DNA of 63,588 bases from an uncultured Bacteroidales bacterium. Its GTDB lineage: Bacteria; Bacteroidota; Bacteroidia; Bacteroidales; Bacteroidaceae. Position 1 is the stretch's first letter, and every line of letters begins with the position of its first letter. The stretch covers positions 1 to 63,588 of the forward strand of contig CADCIQ010000024.1 in NCBI GenBank assembly GCA_902801425.1, given 5' to 3'. A model generated the notes under the pieces. The model did not search any database. It was not told where the DNA came from and saw nothing but the letters and a program-made list of their open reading frames with translations. The position numbers and the translations under genes are program-made. Shown in pieces: positions 1-7,843 of the stretch.

Positions 1-1
1 G

Positions 2-76
2 AAACTTGGACTGCTAACATTGCCTAAGGCAGAGCCTAAGAAGAGAGGGAGAAAGCCTAATCCAAAGAGTGTATAG
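2..76 (+). CDS. 3' end of an unidentified gene cut by the left edge
   Basis: A reading frame enters from the left edge and ends with TAG at 74-76. It gives about 24 residues with a basic, proline-rich tail (PKKRGRKPNPKSV) resembling an AT-hook. Some Bacteroidetes transposases and DNA-binding proteins end this way, but the fragment is too short to name. It overlaps the tail of the opposite-strand frame at 14-505, so one of the two is probably not in its original form. Confidence 0.4.
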   Translation, partial: KLGLLTLPKAEPKKRGRKPNPKSV

Positions 77-505
77 TACAACTGATTGGGAAAGTTTTAT
101 TTGATTTAGTACAATAAGTATTCTGTCTAAAGTTTCCTTTCCTATAGAATGTTCGTCATAAAGTTCTATTACATCCTTTATAAAAGAAATAATATCCTTT
201 CTATATACAAAAGTAGAAACATTGTTAATGGAAGCCTCAACAACATCATTAAGGTCACCTCTAAAGACTTTTTCAAATATCTGTTTAAACCTATAAGATT
301 CTTTTTCCCGAATCAAATAAAGTCCATGTATAACTGTTGATATATCGCAACAACTACAATATTCATAAAAAACCTTTTCGGTCAATTTGTCAATGTCTTT
401 TTGGTTGACATCAATATCAACAATTATATATCGCATAAGACATTTGATTTCATCCATTCCAATGACAGACAAAAGAATATTATATTTGTTTATAAAACTA
501 TCCAT
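14..505 (-). CDS. hypothetical protein, possibly truncated at its C-terminus
   Basis: 163 codons, start ATG at 505. I recognise no family. The first 135 residues are rich in Ile, Asp, Glu and Lys and look like a soluble alpha-helical protein (CDISTVIHGLYLIREKES, ISFIKDVIELYDEH). The last 25 residues change character and are the antisense of the plus-strand gene end at 2-76. A likely reading is that a mobile gene was inserted here and replaced the original 3' end, leaving a readthrough tail. No clear promoter was found upstream. The frame is real-looking for most of its length, but function is unknown. Confidence 0.5.
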   Translation of the reverse strand: MDSFINKYNILLSVIGMDEIKCLMRYIIVDIDVNQKDIDKLTEKVFYEYCSCCDISTVIHGLYLIREKESYRFKQIFEKVFRGDLNDVVEASINNVSTFVYRKDIISFIKDVIELYDEHSIGKETLDRILIVLNQIKLSQSVVLYTLWIRLSPSLLRLCLRQC

Positions 506-902
506 ACTCTGTATACTTTTTATTATAAAGAGCTTTATGGGAAATAAGTGATACCCATTTTACCCTTACTTATTATTAATGACTTTCATAAGTGCCTTAG
601 CTATAAAAATGTTTAGGATATGGCAATGTTTATATGAGAGACATATGAAAATCATTATAGCAGATTACGAGAACAAAATTACAAATAAAATTAGAAAAAC
701 AAGCATCTTCTTGGTAATTTTATTGTAATTTCCCCAAAATCAGACCGAAAATAGAAAAAATCTCCCCAAAATGCTAGTGAAACCTAAGAATGTCACCGAA
801 AATATGTAAAAAACACCCAAAAACCAAACCGAAAACTAGCCCATAGGAAATTAGCAAAAAGAGTTTCTTTGAGCATTTTTACATTTTTTGTGCTTTTGTT
901 TT
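506..902. other. non-coding stretch, no gene recognised
   Basis: AT-rich DNA between the minus-strand hypothetical gene and the promoter of the DUF6266-like gene. It contains loose recurrences of CCCCAAAAT and ACCGAAAAT around 731-835 but no regular repeat spacing, no tRNA-like fold and no convincing ORF. Confidence 0.5.
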
Positions 903-932
903 CTTTTTCTTCCGGAAAAAGTAGTATCTTTG
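903..932 (+). promoter_or_regulatory. promoter of the DUF6266-like gene with an overlapping imperfect palindrome
   Basis: TATCTTTG at 925-932 matches the Bacteroidetes -7 box. Instead of a TTTG box at the usual distance there is an imperfect palindrome centred on CCGG (903-921). The same block, with TAACTTTG, stands before the paralogous gene at 32009-32038. This suggests a regulated promoter whose operator takes the place of the -33 box. Transcription would start near 939, so the heptamer array that follows would lie in the leader RNA. Confidence 0.6.
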
Positions 933-954
933 CAGGCAGTAACAAGTAAGATTG

Positions 955-1037
955 TCCATCGATAATCCATCGATAATCCATCGATAGTCCATCGTTTCGA
1001 TGGAGAAACGATGGATAACTGATGGTTTAGCGATGGA
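955..1037. repeat. phased heptamer array A (4+4 units, 11-nt period)
   Basis: Heptamers TCCATCG start at 955, 966, 977 and 988. Their inverse (CGATGGA, with TGATGGT once) starts at 998, 1009, 1020 and 1031. The step is 11 nt throughout, with 10 nt across the centre, so the middle is a 17-bp palindrome with a TTT spacer (988-1004). The 4-nt spacers between heptamers do not complement one another; only the heptamers are symmetric. The array lies between the promoter and the start codon of the gene at 1081, so it is probably transcribed as a 5' leader. Four other loci in the window share the geometry. Confidence 0.85.
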
Positions 1038-1080
1038 GTATAATAGGAGTAAGATATAATAACAATAAAAAGGAAAAGAT

Positions 1081-1935
1081 ATGGTTAAAGTAAAATCTTC
1101 AGTAGGCATAATCAAGGGGAAAGCTGGCAATATGAGCTATTTCGAGGTTAATGGTGAGACTATTGGTCGCTCGTTTCATACAAGCATTAAGAACCCCAAG
1201 ACCGAGGCGCAGATGAAACAGCGCATAAAGATGAACAATATCCTCAACACTTACAAATACATCAAGGGGTATTTGCAGCAGAATTTTGAGGGTATCATAG
1301 GCAATAAGAATGCGTCGAGCTTCTTCCGCAGCTATAATCTTATGAAGACTCCCGTCTGGCTAACGAAGGGGCAGAAGGAGTCGTTTAAGTTTGTGCTTGC
1401 TCCATACGTGGTAGCTCAAGGTCGTATTACTTCCGTTAATTATGAGTTTAGGGATGGTGTTTTCATTTCTGATATTAACGTGGGTGATCTGGAAATAAAT
1501 GACCAGACAGAGGAGAGCATTCTTTCGTCTGTTATATGCGGAAATAACGAGGGATGGACGAATAATGACACCTTGCAAATTATCTTACTGAAACAGAAGC
1601 GTATAGGATCTTCCGAGGAGAATGTAGAATTCCCTAAATGCTGTAGTTTTACGATTACTCTCGATAAGACAAGCATGACGAAGATTTCTGATATTCCTGT
1701 ACTTGAAAGCCTATCGAATATGTCTCGCTTCTCTCTATGCAATATTGACGGCAAATTGGCGGTAAGGGTTGCCGATACGGATGAATATACATACGCCTTT
1801 GCCATAGTTCATGGCAGGGGACAAGGTCGTGATAAGATTGTCTCTTCTCAGCAACTATGCCTTAGCGATACCGCACTTTACGATAGCTATTGCGGGGAAG
1901 AAGCGTTCAGCAAGGCTTACGAAAGCTATAAGTAA
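1081..1935 (+). CDS. DUF6266-like hypothetical protein (intact copy)
   Basis: 284 aa, start ATG at 1081 preceded by AAAGGAAAAG. There is no signal peptide and no membrane segment. The N-terminus (KGKAGNMSYFEVNGETIGRS) followed by KNPKTEAQMKQR resembles the DUF6266 family of Bacteroidetes, whose members begin with a similar glycine-rich beta segment and a PxTxxQ motif; the function of that family is unknown to me. A second copy at 32187-33040 is 1 nt shorter and frameshifted, and its promoter, heptamer array and leader are duplicated with it. Conservation is highest over residues 35-115. The assignment to DUF6266 is by resemblance; the gene itself is certain. Confidence 0.7.
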   Translation: MVKVKSSVGIIKGKAGNMSYFEVNGETIGRSFHTSIKNPKTEAQMKQRIKMNNILNTYKYIKGYLQQNFEGIIGNKNASSFFRSYNLMKTPVWLTKGQKESFKFVLAPYVVAQGRITSVNYEFRDGVFISDINVGDLEINDQTEESILSSVICGNNEGWTNNDTLQIILLKQKRIGSSEENVEFPKCCSFTITLDKTSMTKISDIPVLESLSNMSRFSLCNIDGKLAVRVADTDEYTYAFAIVHGRGQGRDKIVSSQQLCLSDTALYDSYCGEEAFSKAYESYK

Positions 1936-2067
1936 ACGTAATTACGAATTACCTATTAACTCAAAATCCCCTAATAAACGCAACTTCGTTGCTTGGCTTT
2001 GGAACAAAAATTAGCGACGATGACCAGAAAATTCAACCCAGAAAATTATTTTGGGATAAGAAATAAT

Positions 2068-2160
2068 AAGGGAAACAGATTTATCTGATGTATCTGATAG
2101 CTGGCGCAGTAAAATTTGTGCAATCATTTTCAGATAAATCAGATAAATCCGCTTCCCTTT
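2068..2160. repeat. palindromic intergenic element (AAGGGAAAC type)
   Basis: AAGGGAAACAGATTTATCTG at 2068-2087 faces its approximate inverse ending in CTTCCCTTTT at 2160. It sits between two converging genes and could act as a bidirectional terminator. A related palindrome (AAAGGGAAACGGAT / ATCCGTTTCCCTTT) lies at 41229-41312. Confidence 0.55.
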
Positions 2161-2189
2161 TCTTCAACTCACGCTATTAAGCATAGCAA

Positions 2190-3863
2190 TCACTTTAGCG
2201 TGACCTTAATCACAGGCATAATATTATTGATAGGGGTAGGCAAAGACACGGTGAGGGCATCGGCGGTACGCTCATACTTCACCTTACCATAGCCAAGAAG
2301 TTCTATCTTCTTTATATTCTGCGGACACAGAGTATTTCCTTCTGACAAGGCACGAACCTTGACACTTTGATCTTTAGGCCATGCAAGGGCTGTGACATAC
2401 ACTACATTTCCGTCCTTTGACTGAGTGAAACGTATCTCCTCAGAACCAGCCTTTGTGTATTGTCCGTCATTGAAGCCCTGTGCATTGATCTTGATATCAG
2501 CATTGGCAATAGGGCCTTCTCCGAAAATCCTCCACGGACGAGTCTTGACGATACTCTCCTTATTGATCTTCATCCATGCTCCAAACTCCTTCATTATGGC
2601 AAGTTCCTTCTCATCAGGAGTACCGTCCGCACGAAGTGGAACGCTGAGCAGCATATTACCATTCTTTGAGACAATATCAACAAGAAGCTTGGCAATAGTA
2701 GCTGCATTCTTGTATCTGCCCTTTTCATATACATCCGTGTTATAATGCCAGTCGCCTATGCAGTTGCAGCATTGCCAAGGACGCTCCATAATCTTGTTTG
2801 GTGCACCTCGTTCCACATCCCATACAAGAGCCTCCTTCATCTCGTCGGTCAATATCTTTCCGAACACTACCCTATCGGTCTTGCCATTTGCACCCTTACC
2901 CTTGTTATACATGTGAGCTGCTATTTTCATTCCTGCATCACTTACAGGATAGAATGGAAGAACGGTAACGTCAAAATAGATGAGCGAAGGATCATATCTG
3001 TTAATGGCATCAAGAGTGCGGTTATAGAAATTCGTCACATAATCCTTTGTCGGCAGACATGCCCCATTCTCCCAGCCCCATTGACTATGGATAGCTCCAT
3101 TATCCCAGGTTCTATCCGAAAAGTCATGATCCTGGGCATAGAGTTTCTGAGGATCAAGACCTTTCCACCACTTATCCGTACCATCGGCATTAGGTTTGTA
3201 TCCGTCCTTCTTCGTAAGCCAACCATCATATTTCACGCCTCTCTTCTCGCCCTTGAGGTCAAAGCGACGGCTTGGCTCATACCACGTCCAAGCATGATCT
3301 GCATGGAATGAGATTCCGAAAGGAAGACCAGCCTTCTTTGCAGCCTTTGCCCAGCCTTCAAGCAAATCCTTATGAGGGCCTATGGCTTTTGAGTTCCACT
3401 CCTGATAACGACTATCCCAGAGATCAAAATTGTCATGGTGATTGCCAAGTGCAAAGAAATACTGAGCCCCACATTCCTCGGCATAGAACTTAACCAACTG
3501 CTCAGGATTCCAGTTCTCTGCCTTGAAGAAAGGAAGAATATCCTTAAAGCCAAACTCTGACGGATGCCCATACTTATCACGATGATATTGATACTTCCAA
3601 CTACCTTCCATATAAAGTTCACGAGCCATCCAGTCACCAGAGCCTTCCACACATTGAGGTCCCCAATGTGCCCAGATGCCAAACTTAGCATCACGAAACC
3701 ACTCCGGCACCTCGTATGTGCGAAGAGATTCCCAAGTAGGCTCAAACTCACCTTTCTGCATAGGCTCATCAGCCTCTGAGACTGGCACCTTATACGACTG
3801 AGCATTTACTGGCATAAGACCAGCAAACAACATTATTGATAAAGCAACAATATTCCTGACCAT
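2190..3863 (-). CDS. secreted alpha-L-fucosidase, GH29 family
   Basis: 557 aa. A signal peptide covers residues 1-21 (hydrophobic core, cleavage near NAQ), so the enzyme is exported to the periplasm or cell surface. The GH29 core starts at about residue 54 with WFRDAKFGIWAHWG. GNHHDNFDLWDS and GISFHADHAW line the substrate pocket, and SLIYFDVTVLPF holds the likely nucleophile Asp. A beta-sandwich C-terminal part follows. GH29 enzymes remove alpha-linked L-fucose from glycans such as mucin or milk oligosaccharides. It stands alone with its own consensus promoter and no SusCD pair nearby. Length is normal for the family. Substrate linkage cannot be told from sequence. Confidence 0.9.
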   Translation of the reverse strand: MVRNIVALSIMLFAGLMPVNAQSYKVPVSEADEPMQKGEFEPTWESLRTYEVPEWFRDAKFGIWAHWGPQCVEGSGDWMARELYMEGSWKYQYHRDKYGHPSEFGFKDILPFFKAENWNPEQLVKFYAEECGAQYFFALGNHHDNFDLWDSRYQEWNSKAIGPHKDLLEGWAKAAKKAGLPFGISFHADHAWTWYEPSRRFDLKGEKRGVKYDGWLTKKDGYKPNADGTDKWWKGLDPQKLYAQDHDFSDRTWDNGAIHSQWGWENGACLPTKDYVTNFYNRTLDAINRYDPSLIYFDVTVLPFYPVSDAGMKIAAHMYNKGKGANGKTDRVVFGKILTDEMKEALVWDVERGAPNKIMERPWQCCNCIGDWHYNTDVYEKGRYKNAATIAKLLVDIVSKNGNMLLSVPLRADGTPDEKELAIMKEFGAWMKINKESIVKTRPWRIFGEGPIANADIKINAQGFNDGQYTKAGSEEIRFTQSKDGNVVYVTALAWPKDQSVKVRALSEGNTLCPQNIKKIELLGYGKVKYERTADALTVSLPTPINNIMPVIKVTLK

Positions 3864-3898
3864 AAAGTATTATGTTTTGATTAGTAGTTAATTTTTTG

Positions 3899-3930
3899 CA
3901 AAGATAACACTTTTTTCTATCACAAGCAAA
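3899..3930 (-). promoter_or_regulatory. promoter of the fucosidase gene
   Basis: On the minus strand TTTG (3927-3930) and TATCTTTG (3899-3906) are 20 nt apart, an exact match to the Bacteroidetes primary promoter consensus. It lies about 36 nt upstream of the start codon. Confidence 0.75.
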
Positions 3931-4263
3931 GAAATCCCTACATTTTCTGTGAAAAACTCGGAAAAGCACAAACAATACACGAAATAATACAATCACGGCA
4001 TATCCGAAAGCACTAAGAACGTGAAATTTACAGTTTACATGAGAAAAAATCCCATTTCATCAAGAAAAAACAAGAAAATAGGAAAAAAAGAACAAACAAT
4101 TCTCGCCTATTCCTTTAACCATCAATACGTTACACCACAACAAATAGTTCAGAAATGTTATTTTCACAATTAATGATAGCACAACTGCTATATGGTTGTA
4201 AGTCAAATATTTATTATTTTTGGGGCGTTTTTTTGAAAAAAATGCAAAAAACTTGCAAAAAAA
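3931..4263. other. non-coding spacer, no gene recognised
   Basis: AT-rich DNA between two divergently transcribed genes. It contains A-tracts around 4042-4100 and a run of TTGCAAAAAA units near 4235-4275 just before the next promoter. No ORF or RNA fold is convincing. Confidence 0.5.
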
Positions 4264-4295
4264 CTTGCAAAAAAGAAATAAAAAATGTACCTTTG
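4264..4295 (+). promoter_or_regulatory. promoter of the secreted-protein cluster, followed by a long leader
   Basis: TACCTTTG at 4288-4295 is a good -7 box, with CTTG at 4264-4267 as a weaker -33 box 20 nt upstream. Transcription would begin near 4302, leaving a leader of about 220 nt before the first gene. The leader could carry regulation, but I see no strong hairpin in it. Confidence 0.55.
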
Positions 4296-4522
4296 CACAT
4301 GATAATCAGATAATTGCACGTATTCCCCCGAGGTTTTCGCAGGCATTACCTCAATTTGCGAGAAAGTGCAGAGTATATAAACATAAAAAAATCTTACACA
4401 TCGCCTGTAGTAATAAAGAAACAATATCCATGATTCTTCTGGAATCTACAAAAGAAATAAACAAGCACTTATTTTCATAGAACCAATTAAAAGGTTTCTG
4501 CAACACCAAATTGTTTATGACT

Positions 4523-4774
4523 ATGAAAAGGAATATCTTGATGCTTGCCGCCATCGCTACTTTCTGCGGCACGAGCGCAAGGGCTATCGACTACTTGAAT
4601 ATGAAGCCCCTAAAGATTGGCATACCTAAAATGCCAATCCCCCTACCATCTGGCATATCGACAGGAATATACCGCCCAGAACTTGATTTAAACAAGCTGG
4701 GTTACTCTATTAATTCACGGGTATTCGAGCGCACTAAGAAAACTATTGGTGGCTCGTTAGGTATTTCACTCTAA
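4523..4774 (+). CDS. small secreted protein of unknown function
   Basis: 83 aa from ATG 4523 (an in-frame ATG at 4517 is also possible). A signal peptide covers residues 1-21 (NILMLAAIATFCGTSARA). The mature part of about 60 residues is basic and rich in Pro, Ile and Gly (GIPKMPIPLPSG) and ends in GGSLGISL; no family is recognised. The start was chosen to match the signal peptides of the next genes at 5104 and 5859, which share the LAAIxTFCGT core. It is first in a run of three or four co-oriented genes behind the promoter at 4264-4295. Confidence 0.65.
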   Translation: MKRNILMLAAIATFCGTSARAIDYLNMKPLKIGIPKMPIPLPSGISTGIYRPELDLNKLGYSINSRVFERTKKTIGGSLGISL

Positions 4775-4787
4775 AAAACATACTACT

Positions 4788-4937
4788 ATGAATAAACATT
4801 ATTTACAGAAGCTCGACGCAATACTTGAGTTTTGCGGAGCAGTAACACACGAACTGATGAAACTACCGATGAGGTACTTTGCAAGATTCGTGTTTACAAT
4901 GATATTTTCTATCCAAAGGAGATTGATCAACGAGTAG
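4788..4937 (+). pseudogene. decayed remnant sharing the cluster's signal-peptide cassette
   Basis: A 49-codon frame begins MNKHYLQKLDAILEFCGAVT. Its codons align with the signal peptide of the gene at 5104 (LVAILTFCGTMT), but the hydrophobic core is broken by charged residues (K, D, E), so it is unlikely to be exported. The rest is unrelated to the neighbours. It is probably the 5' remnant of a fourth member of this cluster, although a short functional ORF cannot be excluded. Confidence 0.4.
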
Positions 4938-5002
4938 TACTCGAACATCATCATCCGAGGAAAAATATCACTATGGTGAGTGATGACCTTACAGTATTTT
5001 TC

Positions 5003-5039
5003 TGCTGAGAGGTATAGATTTGAAACTTGCCTCTCAGCA
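5003..5039 (+). terminator. hairpin after the decayed ORF
   Basis: TGCTGAGAGG (5003-5012) pairs perfectly with CCTCTCAGCA (5030-5039) around a 17-nt loop. There is no clear U-run after it, so it may be a processing or attenuating hairpin rather than a full terminator. Confidence 0.4.
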
Positions 5040-5103
5040 AGTATTATGAATAAGGCACCTCAATCTCACAAGGTTTGAAAATTGAATAAAGATCTGAATA
5101 ACA

Positions 5104-5832
5104 ATGAAAAAATACTATATATTGATGCTCGTCGCCATCCTGACATTCTGCGGCACTATGACAGTAAGGTCACAGGTTATAAAGCCTGCTGACCTGGAGA
5201 AGTATGCCAAGAAGAGATATGGCGACAAATGGCTTGATGCTGCCAAGAACCTCTCAGAAAAAGTGGTGCTCGACAAGAACGAATCGCTAACCTATCAGCA
5301 AGTTATAGAGGCTCCGGGCAAGAAGAAAGAGCAACTCTACATCGCCATGAACTACTGGGCTACCGCCACATTCAAGGACAAACAGGCTATCACGCTCAAC
5401 GACAAGGATGCTGGATGTATTATCATTACATCTACCATACCAAACATCGCTGAGCACATAGGCACTATAAACAGATATTCGGTAAGCATAACCCCGATAA
5501 TACGCATAGACATTAAGGATGAGCGTGTCCGCGTAACCTATACCGTTCAGACCTACGATGTACTTGCTGACATCAGTGGAGGTTGGTTTAGCCCCACGGA
5601 TGATGCAAGAAAGACATACGGCGATTCCAAGCGCAAGAAAGACGACAAGACCAATGCTAACCTATATGACCAGCAATGGGAAATTGCCCGTCACTATCCT
5701 TTTGTTGACAAGGACGCACAGAAACGCACAAGTTCAAAGGCATTCGTCATGACTCATGCCTATTCAAATGCGGTACTCGACAAGGTTGAGGATGCCGTAA
5801 AGAATGGCATGGCAGGTGATGATAACTGGTAA
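5104..5832 (+). CDS. secreted DUF4468-like protein
   Basis: 242 aa with a signal peptide over residues 1-23 (ILMLVAILTFCGTMTVRS). The mature part has the order typical of DUF4468 proteins of Bacteroidetes: an N-terminal helix, then a region with TYQQVIEAPGKKKEQLYIAM and strands VSITPIIRIDIKDERVRVTY that fit a TBP-like fold. Members are thought to be periplasmic or envelope-associated; the function is unknown. A related layout is seen in the minus-strand protein at 7844-8476. The gene lies 26 nt before the barrel gene at 5859 and probably shares its transcript. Confidence 0.7.
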   Translation: MKKYYILMLVAILTFCGTMTVRSQVIKPADLEKYAKKRYGDKWLDAAKNLSEKVVLDKNESLTYQQVIEAPGKKKEQLYIAMNYWATATFKDKQAITLNDKDAGCIIITSTIPNIAEHIGTINRYSVSITPIIRIDIKDERVRVTYTVQTYDVLADISGGWFSPTDDARKTYGDSKRKKDDKTNANLYDQQWEIARHYPFVDKDAQKRTSSKAFVMTHAYSNAVLDKVEDAVKNGMAGDDNW

Positions 5833-5858
5833 TTCGAGTTACAGAATATATTTAGAAT

Positions 5859-6470
5859 ATGAAACAAGTGAAGACATGGATGTTAGCCGCCATCCTTACG
5901 CTATGCGGCATTACAACCGTCTCTGCACAGACGAAGCAGGGCGAGTGGTACTCATCAGGTTCAATGGGCATAGGCTTAGCTAACTTTGCCGGCGACATTG
6001 AAGACAACAAGAGTAAGTTCGGAATAACCCTCAATGGCGACATAGGTTATAACGTGACCGACTGGTTCGCTCCAAGTATAGGAATAACCAACACTTTCCA
6101 GAGCGTGGGCTATACCGTCCTCAACAAGAGCATGCACATGGATGTGCTCAGCGTGCCACTCCTAATGAATTTCAGCACAGGTCCCTTTGTTCTGAAAGCT
6201 GGTATTCAGCCTGATTTCATGCTTAGCGCGAGAATGAACGGATTCAGCTATAGAGATCAGTTCAAGAGCGTGAGCCTGTCAGTTCCTCTGGCACTCAACT
6301 GGAATTTCTGCCAAGATAGCGATGGTGATCTTTGGTTCGTTGAGGTACGTTATCACCTCGGACTTACCAAGATGAACAAGGACATTATGTTCTCAAATGG
6401 CTGGCGCACCCCAGGTAGCATCCGCAATAGCCTCATTATGCTGAACATAGGCTATAAGTGCGATTTGTAA
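5859..6470 (+). CDS. outer-membrane beta-barrel protein (OMP_b-brl_2 / PorT-like)
   Basis: 203 aa. Signal peptide residues 1-23 (MLAAILTLCGITTVSAQ). The mature part shows alternating polar/hydrophobic strands separated by short turns: GEWYSSGSMGIGLANFAG, FGITLNGDIGYNVTDWFAPS, VLSVPLLMNFSTG, FVEVRYHLGLTKMN, and ends LIMLNIGYKCDL with the near-terminal aromatic/hydrophobic strand expected of a small eight-stranded barrel. Function is unknown. The barrel protein at 40485-41156 is a distant relative (shared VRYHLGLTK / ARYQLGLTK strand). It is the last gene of the cluster and is followed by the inverted repeat at 6512-6570. Confidence 0.75.
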   Translation: MKQVKTWMLAAILTLCGITTVSAQTKQGEWYSSGSMGIGLANFAGDIEDNKSKFGITLNGDIGYNVTDWFAPSIGITNTFQSVGYTVLNKSMHMDVLSVPLLMNFSTGPFVLKAGIQPDFMLSARMNGFSYRDQFKSVSLSVPLALNWNFCQDSDGDLWFVEVRYHLGLTKMNKDIMFSNGWRTPGSIRNSLIMLNIGYKCDL

Positions 6471-6511
6471 TATCAGCAAAAGAGAATCCCATTTATCGGA
6501 ACAAAATAATA

Positions 6512-6570
6512 GACCACAGATAGCACAGATGAAAGGATGCTAATCCATATTATCTGTGAAATCCGTGGTC
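6512..6570. repeat. palindromic intergenic repeat (GACCACAGAT type), likely bidirectional terminator
   Basis: GACCACAGATagcACAGAT is answered by ATCTGTgaaATCCGTGGTC. It lies between converging genes, where such repeats are common in Bacteroidetes. Confidence 0.6.
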
Positions 6571-6603
6571 CTAAAATCATTAACGAATTGAAAAGTTTCA
6601 AAC

Positions 6604-7578
6604 CTACATCACATCATCTACAATCCAGAAATCTTTCCAGCATTCTGCATTCTCATAGGCTGCCTTGCAACCTTTTGCCACGTGTAATGTACCGTATTTT
6701 GCAAATGTATTGATGTGAATCTTCTGAGGAGTCTTTGAAAGATTTGTAACTGACTTCAGGTTACGGCAATCAGAAAAGACCTTGTTGCCTATGCTTGTTA
6801 CTGATCTCGGAATAGTAACAGAGTCAAAACCGAAACAGCTCGCAAAGGCCTTATCACCTATTCTCCTAACAGAGTTAGGAATAGTGATAGATGTAAGGGA
6901 TGTGCACTTGGCGAAAGCACCATCACCAATGCTCGTAAGCGAGTTAGGAAACTTAACAGATGTGAGTCCTGTGCAACTACGGAAAGCACCACGACCGATA
7001 GAGGTAACTGAGTGTGGAATCTTTACCGTAGTAAGCTTTGAGCAATAAGAGAATGTACTATCCGCTATACAAGTAACCGAGTATGGAATAGTAATTGATG
7101 TAAGGCTTGAACAACCGAAGAAAGCATGACTGCCAATACTTTGCACAGAATTAGAGATTTCCATTGAAGTAATATCAGTACAAAGATAGAATGCCTTCTT
7201 ACCTATACTTGTAACAGAGTTAGGGATTATGAACGAAGTAAGACCATTGCACTTTGCAAATGCCTTCTCACCCAGACTTGTAACGGTATTAGGAATTGTG
7301 ACAGACCTGAGTCTGACGCAGTTATTAAACGCACCATCACCAATAGCTGTCACAGTATATCTGACACCATTATATTGAACACTTGAAGGTATAACAACGA
7401 ATCTGGTATAGTCTTCGTTGTCAGAACAGCATCCCTTATATGTTACCGTTGCCTCTTTCTTCTCATTATCAAGATTGTAGAAAATCTCACCAATTTCTAC
7501 ATCATGTGCAAAACCCGTCAACGGCACTAACAGCACCAATACGAGCATCAGGATCTGGTTATAACATTTTTTATTCAT
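6604..7578 (-). CDS. BspA-like leucine-rich-repeat surface protein
   Basis: 324 aa. Signal peptide residues 1-24 (LMLVLVLLVPLTGFA). A short N-terminal beta region is followed from about residue 70 by some nine LRR_5 repeats of about 23 residues, of the form SVTSIGxxAFxxCxxLTSVxIP. It ends with a capping segment containing NLKSVTNLSKTPQKI. BspA-type repeats are typical of host- or matrix-binding surface proteins of oral and gut Bacteroidales. There is no C-terminal sorting domain that I recognise. It has its own consensus promoter and forms no operon. Near-identical repeats may allow repeat-number variation. Confidence 0.85.
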   Translation of the reverse strand: MNKKCYNQILMLVLVLLVPLTGFAHDVEIGEIFYNLDNEKKEATVTYKGCCSDNEDYTRFVVIPSSVQYNGVRYTVTAIGDGAFNNCVRLRSVTIPNTVTSLGEKAFAKCNGLTSFIIPNSVTSIGKKAFYLCTDITSMEISNSVQSIGSHAFFGCSSLTSITIPYSVTCIADSTFSYCSKLTTVKIPHSVTSIGRGAFRSCTGLTSVKFPNSLTSIGDGAFAKCTSLTSITIPNSVRRIGDKAFASCFGFDSVTIPRSVTSIGNKVFSDCRNLKSVTNLSKTPQKIHINTFAKYGTLHVAKGCKAAYENAECWKDFWIVDDVM

Positions 7579-7621
7579 AAACGTACACGTGTTTTATTGT
7601 TTAAGGGTAGAATTACTGCCA

Positions 7622-7653
7622 CAAATTTACGGAATTGTTCTGACAATCCCAAA
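7622..7653 (-). promoter_or_regulatory. promoter of the BspA-like gene
   Basis: On the minus strand TTTG (7650-7653) and TAAATTTG (7622-7629) are 20 nt apart, a consensus Bacteroidetes promoter about 45 nt upstream of the start codon. Confidence 0.7.
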
Positions 7654-7843
7654 TATTTTTACATATTTTAAGACTCTCGAATCGCAACCACAATGCAAAT
7701 GTAAAAATAGTATCATGTACGGAAAAAATATGCAAAGGCAAAAGCAAGCTAATCGAGAATTAATGATTGAGAATTGAATATTAATCCCATAACCTCCGAA
7801 TTCTCTTAATCTAACGTGAACTTGACGAATTCACGTTAATCTT

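Noticed and set aside
731-835. Recurring ACCGAAAAT / CCCCAAAAT words as a direct-repeat array
   Set aside because: Spacing is irregular and the words are short and AT-rich, within chance expectation.
955-1037. The heptamer arrays as CRISPR arrays
   Set aside because: Units are 7 nt with 4-nt spacers and inverted around a centre; there are no 25-40 nt repeats and spacers and no cas genes nearby.
2425-3311. Long plus-strand frames opposite the fucosidase gene
   Set aside because: They are antisense shadows of a clear GH29 coding sequence.
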